Shown here in pieces: positions 43,173 through 46,684 of a stretch of DNA of 46,684 nt (positions are counted from its first letter, which is position 1; every line of letters starts with the position of its first letter). A program made the translations under genes and the position numbers. Under the pieces are notes generated by a model. It had not been told where the DNA came from and did no database searches. It saw only the letters and a list, made by a program, of their open reading frames with translations. The stretch spans positions 1 to 46,684 of the forward strand of contig DJRM01000039.1 of assembly GCA_002440085.1 (NCBI GenBank). Direction: 5' to 3'. The DNA comes from Bacteroidales bacterium UBA6360 (GTDB taxonomy: Bacteria; Bacteroidota; Bacteroidia; Bacteroidales; UBA932).

Positions 43173-43592
43173 ATGGACAGACTTATAGGCATAGACTACG
43201 GACGCAAGAGAGTCGGAGTCGCGGTAAGCGACCCGCTCGGGCTCTTCGCGTCTGCCCTGGACACGGTACATTCTGCAAAGATAATAGAATATCTCAAAAA
43301 TTACGCTCAAAATGAGAATGTCGTGAAGTTTGTCGTTGGATATCCGATGAATATGAACGGGCATCCATCGGAGGCCGCCGCTGACGTGGAAGTATTCCTC
43401 AGGACACTGAAAAATGCGTTTCCGGGCATTCCTGTAGTGACCGAAGACGAGAGATTCACGTCAGTACTCGCGCACAGGGCGATGATTGACGGCGGAATGA
43501 AGAAGAAGGATCGCAGGGACAAGGAGAACGTGGACAAAATCAGCGCCGCAATCATCTTGCAGAGCTATATGGACAGAAATAAAAATATATAA
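43173..43592 (+). CDS. ruvX: Putative pre-16S rRNA nuclease / Holliday junction resolvase-like protein RuvX (YqgF)
   Basis: The 139-residue protein has the RNase H-like YqgF fold: the first catalytic Asp in MDRLIGIDYGRKRVGVAVSD, the middle VVGYPMNMNGHPSEAA motif, the catalytic Glu in VTEDERFTSVLAH, and a late Asp in KENVDKISAAIIL. YqgF matures the 5' end of 16S rRNA in E. coli and was also proposed to act on Holliday junctions. The start at 43173 is chosen because it opens the fold at its usual point and because the promoter ends six bases upstream; an in-frame ATG at 43155 lies inside the promoter. First gene of a ruvX-def-pgm-M23 operon, with 7 bases to def. Confidence 0.93.
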   Translation: MDRLIGIDYGRKRVGVAVSDPLGLFASALDTVHSAKIIEYLKNYAQNENVVKFVVGYPMNMNGHPSEAAADVEVFLRTLKNAFPGIPVVTEDERFTSVLAHRAMIDGGMKKKDRRDKENVDKISAAIILQSYMDRNKNI

Positions 43593-43599
43593 ACAAAAT

Positions 43600-44148
43600 A
43601 TGATTTTACCGATATATCTTTATGGTCAGGAAGTACTTCGTCGTGCGGACGACGAGGCGGATCTGACGAAAAGGGAAGAATTGACGAAACTCGTCGAGGA
43701 CATGAAGGAGACGCTGAAAAATGCGGACGGATGCGGACTTGCCGCTCCTCAGGTGGGCGTTCCGCTCCGTGTGCTCATCGTCGACGGGACGGAACTCACG
43801 GACACATACCCGTATCTCAAGGATTTCAGACGCACGATGATAAATCCGAAGGTTCTCGAAGAGAGCAAGGAAACTTGTTCATATTCAGAGGGTTGCCTCA
43901 GCGTCCCGGGAATCTATGCGGAAGTCGTGAGACCATCGTCGATGAAAGTAGAATATTACGATGAGAATTTCGAGAAACAGGTGGAGATCTTCGACAAGTT
44001 CGGCTGCCGGATGGTTCAGCATGAGATGGCCCACCTGGATGGCAGGCTATTTGTTGACGAGCTGTCCCCGATCAGGAAAAAGATGATCGCGAAGAAACTC
44101 CAGAACATTGCATCGCGCAAGGTTCAGACGAGATACAGATCTAAATAA
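43600..44148 (+). CDS. def: Peptide deformylase
   Basis: The 182-residue cytoplasmic metalloenzyme removes the formyl group from the N-terminal methionine of new proteins. All three family motifs are present: GCGLAAPQVGV, EGCLSVPGI with the metal-ligand Cys, and QHEMAHLDG, the HExxH motif with two His ligands and the catalytic Glu. Length is typical. It lies 7 bases after ruvX and 19 bases before the phosphomannomutase start, so it is in the middle of an operon. The identification is secure. Confidence 0.97.
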   Translation: MILPIYLYGQEVLRRADDEADLTKREELTKLVEDMKETLKNADGCGLAAPQVGVPLRVLIVDGTELTDTYPYLKDFRRTMINPKVLEESKETCSYSEGCLSVPGIYAEVVRPSSMKVEYYDENFEKQVEIFDKFGCRMVQHEMAHLDGRLFVDELSPIRKKMIAKKLQNIASRKVQTRYRSK

Positions 44149-44167
44149 CCAATTAAAGTTCAAGGAA

Positions 44168-45529
44168 ATGGGAGCATTTCACGCATACGACATCAGAGGC
44201 ATCTGGGGCGTCGACTGGGACGAGGATGTCGCTTATAAGGTGGGCTTTTTCGTGCCCGAACTTCTCGGAACCGACAAGGTTCTTCTCGGACGGGACTGCC
44301 GTCTGTCTTCAGACGCGATTCATGACGCGGTGGTACGCGGCGTTACAGACGCAGGGGCGGACATCTACGACATAGGGCTCAGCACCACGCCTATGGTCTA
44401 TTTCGGAACGGCAAACTACGGGTTCAAGGCCTCGATTCAGATTACGGCATCACACAACCCGGCGGAGTACAACGGGATGAAAGTCTCCACGACAAACGCT
44501 GCAGCAGTGGGATTTGATGCCGGACTCGGCACAATCAAGCAGTGGATTGACGAGGGAAAGCCGTGCACCCCGGCTGCAAAGAAGGGGCAGGTACATCAGA
44601 AGGACATCCATCAGGACTACCTGAACTTCCTCCTCAAGTACAAGGAGGACTGGTCGTGCCTCAAGATTGCGATGGATCTCTCCAACGGCATGGCGAACCT
44701 CTACGCCAAGGAAATTTTCGGGGATCAGCCGTCCTACATATTCGACACCATCGACGGACGCTTCCCGAACCACGAGCCTAATCCGCTGATTGCCAAGAAT
44801 GTGGTGGCGCTTCAGGAACTTGTGCGCAAAACAGGGGCGGACATCGGGGTGATTTACGACGGAGATGCGGACCGAGTGATGTTCGTCGACGAGAACGCGA
44901 GATTCATATCACCGGATCTGATGATTGCCGTGCTCGGGCACTATTTCCTCGAAAAGAGGGGAGAAAAAGGCATAGTGCTCCAGGACATCCGCAGCTCGAA
45001 GGCCGTGGGAGAATATCTCACTCCAATGGGCGCACAGATGGCGACATGGAAAGTCGGGCGTGCCTTTGCCGCCAACAAGCTCCGCGAACTGAACGGAATC
45101 TACGGAGGTGAGCTTGCCGGGCACTACTACTTCAGGGACTTCTTCTTCTCAGACAGCGGACTTCTCGCGTCAATGCTCATTCTCAACGTGGTGGCGACAA
45201 TGAAGCAGAAGGGAGTTTCACTCAGCAAGCTCATTTCACGCATCGAAAAATACAAGAATTCCGGAGAGGTCAACTTCAAGATTGAGGACAAAAAAGGAGC
45301 GATGGACGCAGTGCGTGACCATTTCCTCGCGCAGGAAAAGCCTACGGCCTACATGGACTTCGACGGCTACAGGGTCGAATTCCCGCGCTGGTGGTTCAAC
45401 GTGCGCCCTTCCAACACCGAACCATATCTTAGGTTCATCTGCGAGGCTGACTCCGACGAACTTCTTGCAGACAAGCTCGCGCAGGTAAGGGACATACTCG
45501 TGAACAAGTTCGGAGGCGAGCAGAAATAG
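44168..45529 (+). CDS. Phosphomannomutase/phosphoglucomutase
   Basis: The 453-residue cytoplasmic enzyme of the alpha-D-phosphohexomutase family interconverts hexose 1- and 6-phosphates (mannose or glucose) to feed nucleotide-sugar synthesis. The N-terminus MGAFHAYDIRGIWG opens domain 1. The active-site phosphoserine loop is ITASHNPAEYNGMKVS, the magnesium loop is YDGDADRVMF, the sugar-recognition loop is YGGELAGHYYF and the phosphate-binding loop is RPSNTEPYLR. The ATG at 44168 is chosen; an in-frame ATG at 44108 overlaps def. The preceding leader reads AATAACCAATTAAAG, an AT-rich initiation region typical of the group. Which sugar is preferred cannot be told. Confidence 0.95.
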   Translation: MGAFHAYDIRGIWGVDWDEDVAYKVGFFVPELLGTDKVLLGRDCRLSSDAIHDAVVRGVTDAGADIYDIGLSTTPMVYFGTANYGFKASIQITASHNPAEYNGMKVSTTNAAAVGFDAGLGTIKQWIDEGKPCTPAAKKGQVHQKDIHQDYLNFLLKYKEDWSCLKIAMDLSNGMANLYAKEIFGDQPSYIFDTIDGRFPNHEPNPLIAKNVVALQELVRKTGADIGVIYDGDADRVMFVDENARFISPDLMIAVLGHYFLEKRGEKGIVLQDIRSSKAVGEYLTPMGAQMATWKVGRAFAANKLRELNGIYGGELAGHYYFRDFFFSDSGLLASMLILNVVATMKQKGVSLSKLISRIEKYKNSGEVNFKIEDKKGAMDAVRDHFLAQEKPTAYMDFDGYRVEFPRWWFNVRPSNTEPYLRFICEADSDELLADKLAQVRDILVNKFGGEQK

Positions 45530-45535
45530 TTTTCT

Positions 45536-46591
45536 ATGGGAGCGAAGGCAAATATTATAGCAATGGTTTCTGCGCTGCTGCCTGTGATGGCCGCGGCGCA
45601 GTCTCCCGTTAAGGTCATTGACGAGAAGATTCCGTCAGCGAACCCCAACTTCAGGTTTCCCACAACTGAGAATGAACTCGTGCCGAGGCTTCCTCGCCAG
45701 GCTGTGAAACCGTTGGTTGTCACGGAGTCTGACCCTGTGGACACGCTTGACACTATGTCGGATTTCGTGAAAGTGGTCCTTTATGGGAACGGGACATGGA
45801 AGTACATAAAGACAGAGGATTTCGCATACGATAACGAGATTTTCACGAAAAACTGGGACAACAGGAACGTTGACCCCTACAAGATTTCATGGGATTCCCT
45901 CCCCTCCTACTCCGCAATCTGGCTTGTGGACAGCCTGAGCAACTATGCGTGTCCGTATCAGGGCAAGGTGAATCCGCGAGGAAAATTCGGCCCGAGGCGC
46001 GGCCGCAGACACCAGGGAATTGACCTGCCGCTAACGACAGGGACGCCGATTTATGCCGCATTCAACGGCAAGGTGCGCGTGTCAACGACCATGCGCGGCT
46101 ATGGCAATGTCGTGGTGATCCGCCACGAGAACGGTCTGGAGACATTCTACGGGCATCTTTCCAAAAGAAGCGTGGAAGCCGGGGACTGGGTGAACGCCGG
46201 AGACGTCATCGGGCTCGGCGGCAGCACCGGACGCTCGACCGGTCCGCACCTGCATTTCGAGACCCGCTACAACGGCTATGCCTTTGATCCGCAGTGGCTC
46301 ATAGACTTCGAGACGGGGACGCTCCGCCACAGAATGTTTGTCCTGAAGAAGAAATATCTCAGCCAGTTCAGCAACTACGAGCAGAATTTTGACGATGAAC
46401 TCAAGAGCGCCGAGGAGGATGCGGCGGAAGAGGCTGCGCTGAAGGCGATGAAATGGCACATCGTGAAGTCCGGAGACACGTTAGGCAGGATTGCGCAAAA
46501 GAACGGAACCACCGTAGGCGCTATCTGCAGGCTCAACGGAATCAAGTCCACATCGACCCTGCGTATAGGACAGAAACTCAGAGTCCGATAA
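45536..46591 (+). CDS. Exported M23 endopeptidase with C-terminal LysM domain
   Basis: The 351-residue protein has a signal peptide (residues 1-22, ending MAAAQS). The M23 domain lies at about residues 145-255 with all ligands: His159 and Asp163 (RRHQGIDLP), His207 (FYGHLS), and His238 and His240 (GPHLHFE). A basic, acidic-rich linker leads to a LysM domain at about 305-351 (HIVKSGDTLGRIAQKNG) that binds peptidoglycan. It probably cuts peptide cross-links in the cell wall during growth or division. It follows the phosphohexomutase by 6 bases and ends the operon. It may be the active counterpart of the degenerate M23-like protein at 42300-43148, though no direct link is shown. Confidence 0.94.
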   Translation: MGAKANIIAMVSALLPVMAAAQSPVKVIDEKIPSANPNFRFPTTENELVPRLPRQAVKPLVVTESDPVDTLDTMSDFVKVVLYGNGTWKYIKTEDFAYDNEIFTKNWDNRNVDPYKISWDSLPSYSAIWLVDSLSNYACPYQGKVNPRGKFGPRRGRRHQGIDLPLTTGTPIYAAFNGKVRVSTTMRGYGNVVVIRHENGLETFYGHLSKRSVEAGDWVNAGDVIGLGGSTGRSTGPHLHFETRYNGYAFDPQWLIDFETGTLRHRMFVLKKKYLSQFSNYEQNFDDELKSAEEDAAEEAALKAMKWHIVKSGDTLGRIAQKNGTTVGAICRLNGIKSTSTLRIGQKLRVR

Positions 46592-46617
46592 CATTTTTAC
46601 AAATTTTTGATAAAAAA

Positions 46618-46661
46618 TTGCAAGATCCGAACAGTTTGGCACAGGTCTTGCAAATTCCTTT
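46618..46661 (+). terminator. Terminator of the ruvX-def-pgm-M23 operon
   Basis: TTGCAAGA (46618-46625) and TCTTGCAA (46646-46653) form a perfect 8-bp stem with a 20-base loop, followed by a T-rich tract. It lies 27 bases after the stop codon. The remaining bases to the window end show no gene. Confidence 0.72.
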
Positions 46662-46684
46662 TCTCGGTTATTAGTTTTAGTGTT

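Noticed and set aside
6370..46684. CRISPR arrays, insertion sequences, integrases or prophage genes
   Set aside because: No repeat-spacer pattern, transposase, integrase or phage gene was seen; the PUL joins housekeeping genes on both sides without visible mobility signs.

Overview
The window is a chromosomal segment of a Bacteroidota bacterium, most likely of the order Bacteroidales. It carries a SusC/SusD polysaccharide utilisation locus (PUL) with a hybrid two-component regulator. Promoters have the Bacteroidota form (TTTG, about 19-20 bp, then TAnnTTTG), and it holds the Bacteroidota families DUF4837 and DUF4886. The base composition is moderately GC-rich for the group, as in many gut Bacteroidales; genus and habitat cannot be fixed from the sequence alone.

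Left flank (1-6320). Housekeeping genes lie on the minus strand: rpmH (too short to stand out by length) with its own promoter and terminator, rsmG, an ECF sigma factor overlapping the 3' end of polA, and polA, whose 3'-5' exonuclease domain appears to have lost its catalytic residues. Divergent from polA is an exported PepC-like cysteine peptidase. It ends in a bidirectional terminator that carries a 37-bp tandem duplication.

PUL (6370-35182, all minus strand). In the direction of transcription it runs susC, susD, a SusE-like glycan-binding lipoprotein, a DUF4832-type putative glycosidase lipoprotein, a DUF4886 SGNH-like esterase and a 1206-residue fusion of GH3 to a second DUF4832-type module. 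Then come a 49-residue small ORF, a fimbrillin/SusF-like lipoprotein, a third DUF4832-type lipoprotein and the hybrid two-component regulator (HTCS). Last is a tightly coupled set: a 1318-residue fusion of an FAD-dependent oxidoreductase to a GH36-like alpha-galactosidase, then GH2, then GH3. A 26-bp near-identical sequence lies upstream of both susC and the HTCS gene, in the same orientation and at nearly the same distance from a -7-like box; I propose it is the HTCS operator. My model is that SusC/D and the SusE/F-like proteins capture and import an oligosaccharide, the DUF4832-type enzymes and esterase open or deacylate it, and the GH3, GH2 and GH36 enzymes trim it. The substrate cannot be named from the sequence, but beta-glucosyl/xylosyl-like, beta-galacturonosyl/galactosyl-like and alpha-galactosyl-like linkages fit the enzyme set.

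Right flank (35316-46684). Housekeeping genes resume: fbaA, gmk and nadD, tRNA-Pro(CGG), rpsT and tRNA-Glu(TTC). A minus-strand group follows: a membrane-anchored M23-like protein lacking a zinc ligand, dxr, rseP and a DUF4837 lipoprotein. A plus-strand operon completes the window: ruvX, def, phosphomannomutase/phosphoglucomutase, and an intact M23-LysM endopeptidase. ruvX appears to be transcribed as a leaderless or nearly leaderless mRNA.
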